This document shows, one piece after another, positions 1 through 5,631 of a stretch of 5,661 nucleotides of DNA. Numbering within the stretch: position 1 is the stretch's first letter; each line of letters begins with the position of its first letter. Under the pieces are notes generated by a model. The model saw nothing but the letters and a program-made list of their open reading frames with translations. It was not told the origin of the DNA and ran no database searches. Where the stretch lies: contig SEDG01000360.1 in the NCBI GenBank assembly GCA_004295885.1, positions 1 to 5,661 of the forward strand. The letters are read 5' to 3'. This DNA comes from Pedobacter sp. (GTDB taxonomy: Bacteria > Bacteroidota > Bacteroidia > Sphingobacteriales > Sphingobacteriaceae). Position numbers and translations under genes: made by a program.

Positions 1-53
1 CTTTAAACTACAAACAAATTAGTAGTGAATAAGGTTTTGCTTAATCAAGATGG

Positions 54-2210
54 TTAGATTTTAAGCTTCTCCGCTAATTTAAAAATATCATAAGCTACTT
101 TTTGAATAGAATCAAACTGTTCAGCAATAATCATATTCTCATCTTCAACACTAATTTCAGTACTGTTTTTTCTGCGGATTAAAGGAACATTGCTCATGTT
201 TTCTTGATGGACTGCTAAATTATCTGCTGACAGGTTTAACAAATACAAAGTATTTTCAGATACAGGTTTTAACTCTTCAAAATTGCTATGAACAAATTGA
301 TGTTCCTTTTTATACAATGATAATGTAGCGATATAAGATGAAAGCAAATGATTTAACACTGTGAACTGATGTAATTCTTTAATGTGCAGTTGTTTACTCT
401 TAGGCTCAGAAAACATTCTTTGAAATAAAGAAGCAAGATTTGAGGTACTCACATATACAGCCTTTCGAGCTAATTTATAATTTGTTAAATTCTGAGTTTG
501 TTCAAAATAAAGCAAAGTTACTTCTTTAAAATAACTGGAATTAGCTTTAATGATATCAATCATTGCTTGTTTTAGTTTTTCGTGTTCCCAATTTGGAAAT
601 AAGGAATAGCTGGCTAATAATGCAATTCCTGAGCCTATCAAGGTGTCATAAATCCGCTCTCGAGCAATTGACATACTGCCCATCCCTAAAAAATCAAATA
701 GCACCAAAATGTAAGGGGTCATAAACAACACGCTAATAACATAATTTTTACGCTGAAAACTGTAGCTGCCAATCATACAAATTAATAGAATCACGAATAG
801 CGTATGTTTATCATGGATGTACATTAAAATTCCCATTCCAATGAAAGCGCCAACGATCGTTCCTATTAAACGTTGTATATTCCTTTCTTTTGTTAAACTA
901 AATCCTGGTTTAGAAATAACCAAAATGGTTAATAGTATCCAATAACTGTGGGCAAAATCTAAACTTTTGGCAACCACAAAACCAATTAGCATTACAATTG
1001 CTACACGAAGTGAGTGCCTAAAAGTAGAAGAGCTAAATGTTAAATTGTCTTGCAGCAACTTAACATCCGTACTTTGTCTGGTTACAAACTTATCTACATC
1101 AATATCTCTGCTCTTTAAATTTTTCTTCTCTTTTTTATTAAAGTAACTATTGATTGTTTTAACTCTCGAAACTATATTCTCAATATTTACTTCTATATTC
1201 TTTAAAGCGATTAAGCCGAGTGTAGTGTATTTTTCTTCGCTGTTAACTTCGAGCTTGGTAATTTCTTTCTTCAACTTTGCTACATCATCTACTAAGCCAT
1301 AAGCTAATGTTGGTGTTCCGCCACTTTTTAATGCAAATGAAATTTCATCAAGCGACGCTGCAATTTTATTGATTACATCTTCATACTGTGGTAAGATACC
1401 GATGGAATCAAATTGTTCATGTAGCTGTTTGTAATTGTAATAGGTAGACATTACTTGTTCAAATAAATCGACCATGTCTACGAATACTAACAACAAAAAT
1501 CTCCCTTCTGGTGTAGATTCCCTTACAATTTCCCTCGTTCTAAATAAAACCTCCCTAACTTCATTTTGCTTCTCATGAACGTGAACCTGTAATTGTAATA
1601 GTTCTGCGTAATTCTTTTCGTAATCTGCGTTTGCATGATAAAACTTTGCTTTAGCTCTCAAAAACTCACTTACCTGCAAAATAGAGTCACTTAGTATTTG
1701 TTGTACTAATCTATACGGGCGAAGCCTATAAACGAAATAACTGAGTAGCGTATACCAAACACTCCCAGCAAAAATGAGTAAGGCATAAAATAAAACTTCT
1801 CTCCATGGCCTAATGTCATCTATACTTAAAACCATAATGAGCAAAACAGAAATACCTATAGATGCGGCTCGGTCTCCATAAATAGAGAGCATTGAAAATA
1901 TGAAACTGCAAATAACTAATAGCGTTCCTGTTACAATGATGCTTTTATTGGTCAATCCAACAATAATGGAAATGACTGAAATTAATACTGTTGTGATTAA
2001 CATTGCATTTCGGCGATGCACAATAGGACCAGGAGAATCTACTACACTTATACACAATGCGCCTAACGACAGCGTCATTCCGTATTGCAACATGCCAAAT
2101 TGTGCCAGGAGCAAAGATGGGCAAAGCACTCCAATTGTAATACGCAAGCCATCTGCAAAATAAGTACTCAGCAAAAAGTCTTGTATATTTCTAATTGGTT
2201 GATTGAACAT
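54..2210 (-). CDS. FUSC/YccS-family inner membrane protein (putative aromatic-acid efflux type)
   Basis: This 718-residue protein matches the size and plan of YccS/YhfK-type FUSC proteins (E. coli YccS is about 720 residues). There are two hydrophobic blocks, each of about six membrane segments. The first spans residues 22-160 and opens with the family-like start DGLRITIGVLCPSLL. The second spans about 400-538. Between them lies a soluble, charged, probably helical region (about 165-395), and a soluble tail follows (540-718). The second block carries the FUSC core: YWILLTILVISKPGFS (423-438), the arginines of TKERNIQRLIGT and glycines of GTIVGAFIG (about 440-458), then RIYDTLIGSGIALL (519-532). 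Some FUSC relatives export fusaric or p-hydroxybenzoic acid; the substrate here is unknown. The first ATG is preferred because the next methionine (residue 40) lies inside the membrane block. No Shine-Dalgarno sequence precedes it, and a consensus -7 box ends five bases upstream. No downstream partner is visible in the 53 bases left. Family is confident; transport role is inferred. Confidence 0.9.
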   Translation of the reverse strand: MFNQPIRNIQDFLLSTYFADGLRITIGVLCPSLLLAQFGMLQYGMTLSLGALCISVVDSPGPIVHRRNAMLITTVLISVISIIVGLTNKSIIVTGTLLVICSFIFSMLSIYGDRAASIGISVLLIMVLSIDDIRPWREVLFYALLIFAGSVWYTLLSYFVYRLRPYRLVQQILSDSILQVSEFLRAKAKFYHANADYEKNYAELLQLQVHVHEKQNEVREVLFRTREIVRESTPEGRFLLLVFVDMVDLFEQVMSTYYNYKQLHEQFDSIGILPQYEDVINKIAASLDEISFALKSGGTPTLAYGLVDDVAKLKKEITKLEVNSEEKYTTLGLIALKNIEVNIENIVSRVKTINSYFNKKEKKNLKSRDIDVDKFVTRQSTDVKLLQDNLTFSSSTFRHSLRVAIVMLIGFVVAKSLDFAHSYWILLTILVISKPGFSLTKERNIQRLIGTIVGAFIGMGILMYIHDKHTLFVILLICMIGSYSFQRKNYVISVLFMTPYILVLFDFLGMGSMSIARERIYDTLIGSGIALLASYSLFPNWEHEKLKQAMIDIIKANSSYFKEVTLLYFEQTQNLTNYKLARKAVYVSTSNLASLFQRMFSEPKSKQLHIKELHQFTVLNHLLSSYIATLSLYKKEHQFVHSNFEELKPVSENTLYLLNLSADNLAVHQENMSNVPLIRRKNSTEISVEDENMIIAEQFDSIQKVAYDIFKLAEKLKI

Positions 2211-2214
2211 GGCA

Positions 2215-2222
2215 CAAATTTA
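2215..2222 (-). promoter_or_regulatory. Bacteroidota-type -7 promoter box for the FUSC gene
   Basis: On the minus strand this reads TAAATTTG, an exact match to the Bacteroidota primary-sigma -7 consensus TAnnTTTG. It ends five bases before the ATG, so transcription would start at or within a few bases of the start codon and the mRNA would be leaderless or nearly so. No TTG/TTTG -33 element is seen at the usual 19-21 base spacing (about 2242-2246), which weakens the call. In such AT-rich DNA a chance match is possible. Confidence 0.45.
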
Positions 2223-2494
2223 CATTATTTAGGTTTTAAAAAGCTTTGAAAATCATACATAAAAAACAAACATTCTTAAAGAAATAAAAAAAATAAGCAG
2301 AATTTCTATTTCTGTTTTTCTCGGTTTTAAGACATAATGTGAATAAGGGATTTTGAACATTTGTTAACAACCGAAAGAGATATGCTGTAAAAACATTTAA
2401 TCCTGCTTTTAAATTGAGGTTTTGAATAAAGATAACTTGTTGATAAACTAACATTTAAGGTTCATAACTTGTTAAAAAGAAAAATCGATTTTAC
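2223..2494. other. AT-rich intergenic stretch without recognisable gene
   Basis: About 270 bases between the FUSC promoter region and the structured RNA. I see no credible coding frame: a minus-strand open frame at 2236-2454 is low-complexity and Phe/Leu-rich, as AT-rich noise tends to be. I also see no tRNA and no transposon end. Minor elements are a perfect 10-bp palindrome TTGTTAACAA at 2361-2370 and a weak 5-bp hairpin at 2298-2314 with T-rich runs on both sides. The stretch presumably holds upstream promoter sequence for the divergent FUSC gene and the RNA. Confidence 0.5.
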
Positions 2495-2525
2495 TTGACA
2501 AGTATTGCTCTAGACGCTAATTTAG
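2495..2525 (+). promoter_or_regulatory. Candidate promoter for the structured RNA
   Basis: TTG at 2495-2497 could serve as the -33 element. TAATTTAG at 2518-2525 matches five of the six fixed positions of the Bacteroidota -7 consensus TAnnTTTG, with a 20-base spacer. Transcription would begin near 2530-2535, about 30 bases before the first strong helix. A competing pair is TTG at 2469-2471 with TACTTGAC at 2492-2499, also 20 bases apart. That would start the RNA near 2503 and add a weak 5' helix (TATTG 2503-2507 with CAATA 2533-2537). The sequence does not decide between them. Confidence 0.3.
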
Positions 2526-2561
2526 ATGATATCAATAACGAAGTACTTTGACAGTCCGATA

Positions 2562-2614
2562 GAATAATCCAAAACAAAAATGAAGTCGCAAGGCTAAAAT
2601 TTTTGGGAGTATTC
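2562..2614 (+). other. RNA helix 1, long stem with GCAA loop
   Basis: GAATA (2562-2566) pairs with TATTC (2610-2614). TCC (2568-2570) pairs with GGA (2606-2608). CAAAAAT (2575-2581) pairs with ATTTTTG (2599-2605). AGTC (2584-2587) pairs with GGCT (2592-2595, one G-U) around a GCAA loop at 2588-2591. This gives 19 base pairs, interrupted by an A-G mismatch, an AAAA bulge and a GA/AAA internal loop. An alternative register pairs CCAAAA (2569-2574) with TTTTGG (2601-2606). Confidence 0.6.
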
Positions 2615-2637
2615 GAGCTTTAACATCAAATTCGAGC

Positions 2638-2653
2638 AACATTGTAAAATGTT
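2638..2653 (+). other. RNA helix 2, GTAA-capped hairpin
   Basis: AACATT (2638-2643) and AATGTT (2648-2653) are perfect complements separated by the four-base loop GTAA, a GNRA tetraloop. It follows helix 1 after a 23-base linker that contains a second copy of the octamer ATTCGAGC-like motif (TTCGAGC at 2612-2618 and 2631-2637). Confidence 0.6.
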
Positions 2654-2659
2654 AATCGG

Positions 2660-2719
2660 TTTACATTAAGAAGTCGCAAGACGGTACATTAAGAAGTCGC
2701 AAGACGGTTAGCATGTAAA
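2660..2719 (+). other. RNA helix 3, multi-helix junction enclosing two GCAA hairpins
   Basis: TTTACAT (2660-2666) is perfectly complementary to ATGTAAA (2713-2719), a 7-bp closing stem. Inside are two identical small hairpins, GTC and GAC around a GCAA loop, at 2673-2682 and 2696-2705. The outer stem plus two arms would make a three-way junction. The second repeat copy contains TACAT (2685-2689), which could compete for the same ATGTA strand. Confidence 0.5.
2662..2707 (+). repeat. Two perfect tandem copies of a 23-bp unit
   Basis: Bases 2662-2684 and 2685-2707 are identical, each starting TACATTAAG and ending with the GTC-GCAA-GAC hairpin plus GG. Identity stops at the base before 2662 and extends one further base (T) at the right end. 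The unit is exactly one hairpin with its linker, so the duplication adds an arm to the RNA. With only two copies and no spacers this is not a CRISPR array. Confidence 0.95.
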
Positions 2720-2725
2720 AAATTA

Positions 2726-2761
2726 AGTTATCAAAATGATCACTCGCAAGAGCGGATAATT
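2726..2761 (+). other. RNA helix 4, bulged stem with GCAA loop
   Basis: AGTTATC (2726-2732) pairs with GATAATT (2755-2761, one G-U). After an 8-base left-side bulge, CACTC (2741-2745) pairs with GAGCG (2750-2754, one A-C mismatch) around GCAA at 2746-2749. The apical pairs are CTC/GAG where the repeated hairpins have GTC/GAC: the loop is kept and the stem changes in a compensated way. Confidence 0.55.
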
Positions 2762-2773
2762 GAAAGACTTAGC

Positions 2774-2785
2774 GGTTGTAAAACC
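2774..2785 (+). other. RNA helix 5, short GTAA-capped hairpin
   Basis: GGTT (2774-2777) pairs with AACC (2782-2785) around a GTAA tetraloop, four base pairs with two G-C. A weak flanking TAATT/AATTA pairing (2757-2761 with 2789-2793) would compete with helix 4. Confidence 0.5.
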
Positions 2786-2814
2786 AATAATTAGTTTGAA
2801 AAGCAATATCGGGC

Positions 2815-2861
2815 ACTATTATTAATTGCTGCATTTTACGGAGTAAAGCAATATAAATAGT
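2815..2861 (+). other. RNA helix 6, long segmented stem
   Basis: Three perfectly complementary segments are nested: ACTATT (2815-2820) with AATAGT (2856-2861), ATTGC (2825-2829) with GCAAT (2848-2852), and TTTAC (2835-2839) with GTAAA (2843-2847) around a GGA triloop. They total 16 base pairs, with a 4x3 internal loop and a 5-base left bulge (TGCAT). An upstream AGCAAT (2802-2807) can pair instead with ATTGCT (2825-2830). Confidence 0.6.
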
Positions 2862-2874
2862 AGATTATAAACGA

Positions 2875-2902
2875 GTTCAGTGATTCGAAAGATGAACAGA
2901 AC
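2875..2902 (+). other. RNA helix 7, GAAA hairpin with tandem G-A internal loop
   Basis: GTTC (2875-2878) pairs with GAAC (2899-2902). An A-A mismatch follows, then GT (2880-2881) with AC (2896-2897), then a symmetric 3x3 loop GAT/TGA, then TC/GA around GAAA at 2887-2890. The 3x3 loop can form G-A, A-G and U-U pairs, the tandem sheared arrangement common in RNA motifs. GTTC can alternatively pair with GAAC at 2894-2897. Confidence 0.5.
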
Positions 2903-2941
2903 CACGAATTAGGTTAAGTATATTCAATTGATGCCATATTT

Positions 2942-2955
2942 TTAACTACGGTTAA
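2942..2955 (+). other. RNA helix 8, C(UACG)G hairpin
   Basis: TTAAC (2942-2946) pairs with GTTAA (2951-2955) around TACG, giving the extra-stable C(UNCG)G loop. It sits 11 bases before the terminator stem. An alternative partner for TTAAC is GTTAA at 2913-2917. Confidence 0.55.
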
Positions 2956-2965
2956 GGATAAGGTT

Positions 2966-3006
2966 AAAACGGAGAACCAAATCGAAAGAGGACGGTCTCC
3001 GTTTTT
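2966..3006 (+). terminator. Intrinsic terminator of the structured RNA
   Basis: AAAACGGAG (2966-2974) pairs with CTCCGTTTT (2997-3005). After a bulged A, ACC (2976-2978) pairs with GGT (2994-2996). The top is TC/GA closed by a GAAA tetraloop (2984-2987) above a purine-rich AAA/GGAC internal loop. The stem is followed by T-rich sequence (TTTTT, CG, TTTT, then TTTTTT by 3023). Read on the plus strand this is a strong rho-independent terminator. It lies 40 bases before the phoH start codon. Confidence 0.8.
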
Positions 3007-3046
3007 CGTTTTATAGCTTTTTTATCTAAATCACTATAATCTTTAA

Positions 3047-4426
3047 ATGGTAAACACTAAATTTAAAGGTATGATGTCAAAGGCTGCACTTCAAGAAAAG
3101 AAATCCTCAAAAAAGATATTTGTTTTAGATACTTCAGTTATTCTTTATGACCATGATGCGGTAAATAATTTCCAAGAACACGATGTTGCCGTTCCAATTT
3201 TAGTATTGGAAGAATTAGACAATTTTAAGAGCGGTAATGATACCAGGAATTTTGAAGCAAGGAACTTCATTCGATTGATAGATAAGGCATCTAAAAACCA
3301 TTTGATTAATAAGTGGTTTAATTTGAAGAAAAACAGTCTTGGAAAGTTTAAGGTTGTTCTAGATGAACATCCGAAAAAAGTTAATGCCGAAAAGTTATTT
3401 GGTGACGGCAAGTTTGACAATCGTATTTTAAATTCAGCACTTGCGTTAAAGGAAGAAAATCCAAAACGTAAGGTTATACTGGTTTCAAAAGATATTTGTT
3501 TGCGCTTAAAGGCTAAGGCATTAGACTTATATGCTGAGGATTATGAAACTGGTAAAATTAAAAATGCCGATGAACTTTATACTGGTAAGACAGAAATTTT
3601 AGATTTTTCTATCGAAGTAATTGACGAACTAAAAAATAGTGGAGTTATTGATGCTTCATCTTTAATATTACCCTATACGGATTCAAATCATTTCTATGTT
3701 TTAAAAAACAAGAAAAAAAGTGCAATCGCATTTTATGATAAAACTGCCAAGAATTTAAGATACATCTTTCAAGAATCTGCTTTTAATATTTATCCTCGCA
3801 ATGCGGAACAATCTTTTGCTATTGATGCTTTGCTAAACCCCGATATTAAATTAGTTAGTATACAGGGAAATGCGGGCACTGGTAAAACTTTATTAGCTTT
3901 AGCTACGGCTTTAGAACAAAGAAAAGATTTTAGACAAATTTATATTACAAGGCCAATTGTTCCGCTAAGCAATAAAGACATTGGCTTTTTGCCTGGTGAT
4001 GTTAAAGCTAAGATAGACCCCTATATGGCACCAATATGGGATAATTTAAAGTTTATCAGAGAGCAATTTGCTGGCGATGAAAAAATGCTTTTCAAAATTG
4101 ATGAATTAATACGAACAGAAAAAATTCAAATTGCTCCACTTGCCTTCATACGTGGAAGAACGATTACTAAAATTTTCTTTATAGTCGATGAGGCACAAAA
4201 TCTTACCCCACATGAGGTTAAAACCATTATCTCAAGAGCTGGTGAGCATACAAAAATCGTATTTACTGGAGATATTTATCAAATTGATACGCCATATTTA
4301 GATTCGGAGAGTAATGGATTATCTTATTTGATAGAAAATGCTAAAAAACATCCGCTATATGCTCACATAACGCTACAAAAAGGGGAGAGGAGTGAACTAG
4401 CAAATTTAGCCATAGAATTACTCTAA
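3047..4426 (+). CDS. phoH: PIN-PhoH family protein (PhoH2/YlaK type ATPase-nuclease)
   Basis: This 459-residue cytoplasmic protein has two domains. Residues 24-155 form a PIN nuclease fold with acidic residues in the expected places: D28 in FVLDTSVILYD, E55/E56 in VLEELDNF, D124 in FDNRIL and D149 in VSKDICLR. Residues about 245-459 form the PhoH ATPase: Walker A GNAGTGKT (274-281), the RPIVPLSNKDIGFLPGD segment (302-318), RGR (369-371), Walker B FFIVDEAQN (377-385) and TGDIYQID (407-414). All key residues are present. The mycobacterial PIN-PhoH protein PhoH2 is reported to unwind and cut RNA; the role in Bacteroidota is not known to me. No Shine-Dalgarno sequence is seen. ATG at 3047 is taken as start, but the ATGATG pair at 3071/3074 would give a protein 8 or 9 residues shorter with both domains intact. 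Only 40 bases separate it from the upstream RNA terminator, and no good promoter box lies between. Its stop codon overlaps that of the convergent transporter gene. Confidence 0.92.
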   Translation: MVNTKFKGMMSKAALQEKKSSKKIFVLDTSVILYDHDAVNNFQEHDVAVPILVLEELDNFKSGNDTRNFEARNFIRLIDKASKNHLINKWFNLKKNSLGKFKVVLDEHPKKVNAEKLFGDGKFDNRILNSALALKEENPKRKVILVSKDICLRLKAKALDLYAEDYETGKIKNADELYTGKTEILDFSIEVIDELKNSGVIDASSLILPYTDSNHFYVLKNKKKSAIAFYDKTAKNLRYIFQESAFNIYPRNAEQSFAIDALLNPDIKLVSIQGNAGTGKTLLALATALEQRKDFRQIYITRPIVPLSNKDIGFLPGDVKAKIDPYMAPIWDNLKFIREQFAGDEKMLFKIDELIRTEKIQIAPLAFIRGRTITKIFFIVDEAQNLTPHEVKTIISRAGEHTKIVFTGDIYQIDTPYLDSESNGLSYLIENAKKHPLYAHITLQKGERSELANLAIELL

Positions 4427-5631
4427 TGGTGTTTTCTCAAAGCAGAAATTGCTATAAATAAAGCAATTACAGCTAAGATCGAACTTAGGATAAACGGTGC
4501 CCCTGGAAAATAAATATCATTATTTTTATCAATAAAGTATGCAAATATAAATGCCATTAAAAATGGACCAATTATAGCTCCCAGACTTTGCATACTAGTT
4601 ACAATACCTTGAATTTCGCCCTGCGCATTATCTGGAACTTGATTTGAGATAATTGTTTGCATTGCCGGGTTTCCAATTCCCGCCAAACAATAAGGAAGAA
4701 TAAATATCATCATCATCAATCCATTTGGAGCAAATGCGAAGCAAGTAAAACCGATGGCATATAATGATAATCCTAGCATAATTGCGTTCTTACTCCCAAT
4801 TTTAGGTATCACTATTCTAATTAAACCACCTTGTACAATAGAAACTGCGATGCCCACAACGGTTAGCGAGTAGCCAATCATTTTTGGGTCCCAATTAAAT
4901 TTCTCTTTTACGTAATATCCCCAGTTAGATTGCACTGAATGACTAGCAATGTAAAGTAAAAGCAAAGCGACAACTAGTCCAATAATGGCTGGATATTTTG
5001 ACACACTTTGTAAGGAGCCAATTGGATTCGCTCTTTTCCAAGAAAATTCTCTGCGGTTTTCTTTCGATAATGATTCCGGCAAAATGAAATAACCATATAG
5101 CCAGTTCAAAAGAGCTAAACCTGCAGAAATCATAAACGGGACCCTTAAACCCATTTCACTAACCAAACCACCAATTAGGGGTCCAATGATAAAACCAACT
5201 CCAAAAGCAACACCAACCATCCCAAAATTTTGGGCTTTCTTTTCGGGTGTGCTTATGTCTGCAATATATGCCATAGCTGTCGTGAAACTAGCGCCTGTTA
5301 TTCCAGCAATAATTCTACCTATAAATAGCCAAGCCAGCGTTGGCGCAAATGACAAGAAAATATAATCAATCCCCAAACCTAAAAGGGCTATCAATAATAT
5401 AGGTCTGCGACCATATTTATCACTTAACCCACCCACAATTGGCGCAAAAATAAATTGGGCTATCGAATAGGCTACTAATAATAAACCACCGTATTCTGAT
5501 GCGTCGGCCAAAGATTTTCCTGAAATTGCTTTTATCAAATCAGGTAAAACTGGAATTATTATCCCAAAACCAATACAATCAATTAAAATGGTAATAAAAA
5601 TAAAGCCTAGCGTTGATTTTTTTGTGGTCAT
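4423..5631 (-). CDS. Tet/TCR-type major facilitator superfamily exporter
   Basis: This 402-residue integral membrane protein has the usual length and twelve hydrophobic segments of a drug:proton antiporter of the DHA1/TetA group. Diagnostic motifs are TILIDCIGFGIIIPVLPDLI in the first helix (residues 14-33), with D18 and the proline pair typical of TetA-like proteins; motif A GGLSDKYGRRP (67-77) in the loop after helix 2; GRIIAGITGAS (105-115) with R106, motif B-like; and the antiporter motif C GxxxxxGPxxGG (144-155) in helix 5. A central loop at about 185-210 joins the two halves. It probably sits in the inner membrane and exports small hydrophobic compounds by proton exchange. The substrate cannot be read from sequence, and resemblance to TetA does not show tetracycline resistance. 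The start is the first ATG, placing the TILID helix near the N terminus. No Shine-Dalgarno sequence is seen in the 30 upstream bases available. It is convergent with phoH and shares four bases with it. Confidence 0.9.
   Translation of the reverse strand: MTTKKSTLGFIFITILIDCIGFGIIIPVLPDLIKAISGKSLADASEYGGLLLVAYSIAQFIFAPIVGGLSDKYGRRPILLIALLGLGIDYIFLSFAPTLAWLFIGRIIAGITGASFTTAMAYIADISTPEKKAQNFGMVGVAFGVGFIIGPLIGGLVSEMGLRVPFMISAGLALLNWLYGYFILPESLSKENRREFSWKRANPIGSLQSVSKYPAIIGLVVALLLLYIASHSVQSNWGYYVKEKFNWDPKMIGYSLTVVGIAVSIVQGGLIRIVIPKIGSKNAIMLGLSLYAIGFTCFAFAPNGLMMMIFILPYCLAGIGNPAMQTIISNQVPDNAQGEIQGIVTSMQSLGAIIGPFLMAFIFAYFIDKNNDIYFPGAPFILSSILAVIALFIAISALRKHH

Larger units (their letters stand above)
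2530..3006 (+). ncRNA. Putative large structured non-coding RNA of unknown family
   Basis: I do not recognise this RNA. Along about 450 bases, helices follow one another with short linkers: 2562-2614, 2638-2653, 2660-2719 (enclosing two hairpins), 2726-2761, 2774-2785, 2815-2861, 2875-2902, 2942-2955 and the terminator 2966-3006. Eight are capped by GNRA tetraloops and one by C(UACG)G, which are features of folded RNA rather than random AT-rich DNA. GNRA and UACG loops only make sense read on the plus strand, and the series ends in an intrinsic terminator on that strand, which fixes orientation. No open frame longer than a few codons starts with ATG in it. The conserved cores of RNase P RNA, tmRNA, and group I and II introns were looked for and not found. 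It may be a free RNA or a very long phoH leader. The 5' end is uncertain (about 2503 or 2530); the 3' end is set by the T tract. Confidence 0.62.

Noticed and set aside
39..66. Possible terminator after FUSC: GCTTAA (39-44) with TTAAGC (61-66)
   Set aside because: The 6-bp stem is AT-rich, overlaps the stop region, and on the minus strand is followed by A-rich rather than T-rich sequence.
1900..2163. Plus-strand open frame of 87 codons inside the FUSC gene
   Set aside because: It lies wholly antisense to a well-supported membrane protein gene and shows no domain features; it is a shadow frame.
2298..2314. Hairpin CAGAA/TTCTG with T-rich runs on both strands, a possible bidirectional terminator
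   Set aside because: Only five pairs with two G-C; no gene ends nearby on either strand.
2361..2370. Perfect palindrome TTGTTAACAA as a possible operator
   Set aside because: Short AT-rich palindromes are frequent in such DNA, and no regulator or well-placed promoter supports it.
2236..2454. Minus-strand open frame of 72 codons in the intergenic stretch
   Set aside because: The translation is Phe/Leu/Asn-rich low complexity typical of AT-rich non-coding DNA, with no recognisable start signal or motif.
2662..2707. CRISPR array
   Set aside because: Only two copies, directly abutting with no spacer, and no cas genes.
2580..2906. Very short ATG frames within the structured RNA, such as those starting at 2580 and 2736
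   Set aside because: They are five to eight codons long and lack ribosome-binding features; coding is unlikely to explain the region.
2530..3006. Known RNAs: RNase P RNA, tmRNA, group I or II intron
   Set aside because: No GAGGAAAGTC core of RNase P, no tRNA-like ends or CCA for tmRNA, no GTGCG intron start or domain V pattern, and no intron-encoded protein.
3145..3420. Minus-strand open frame of 91 codons within phoH
   Set aside because: Antisense to the conserved PIN domain, which fully explains the open reading.
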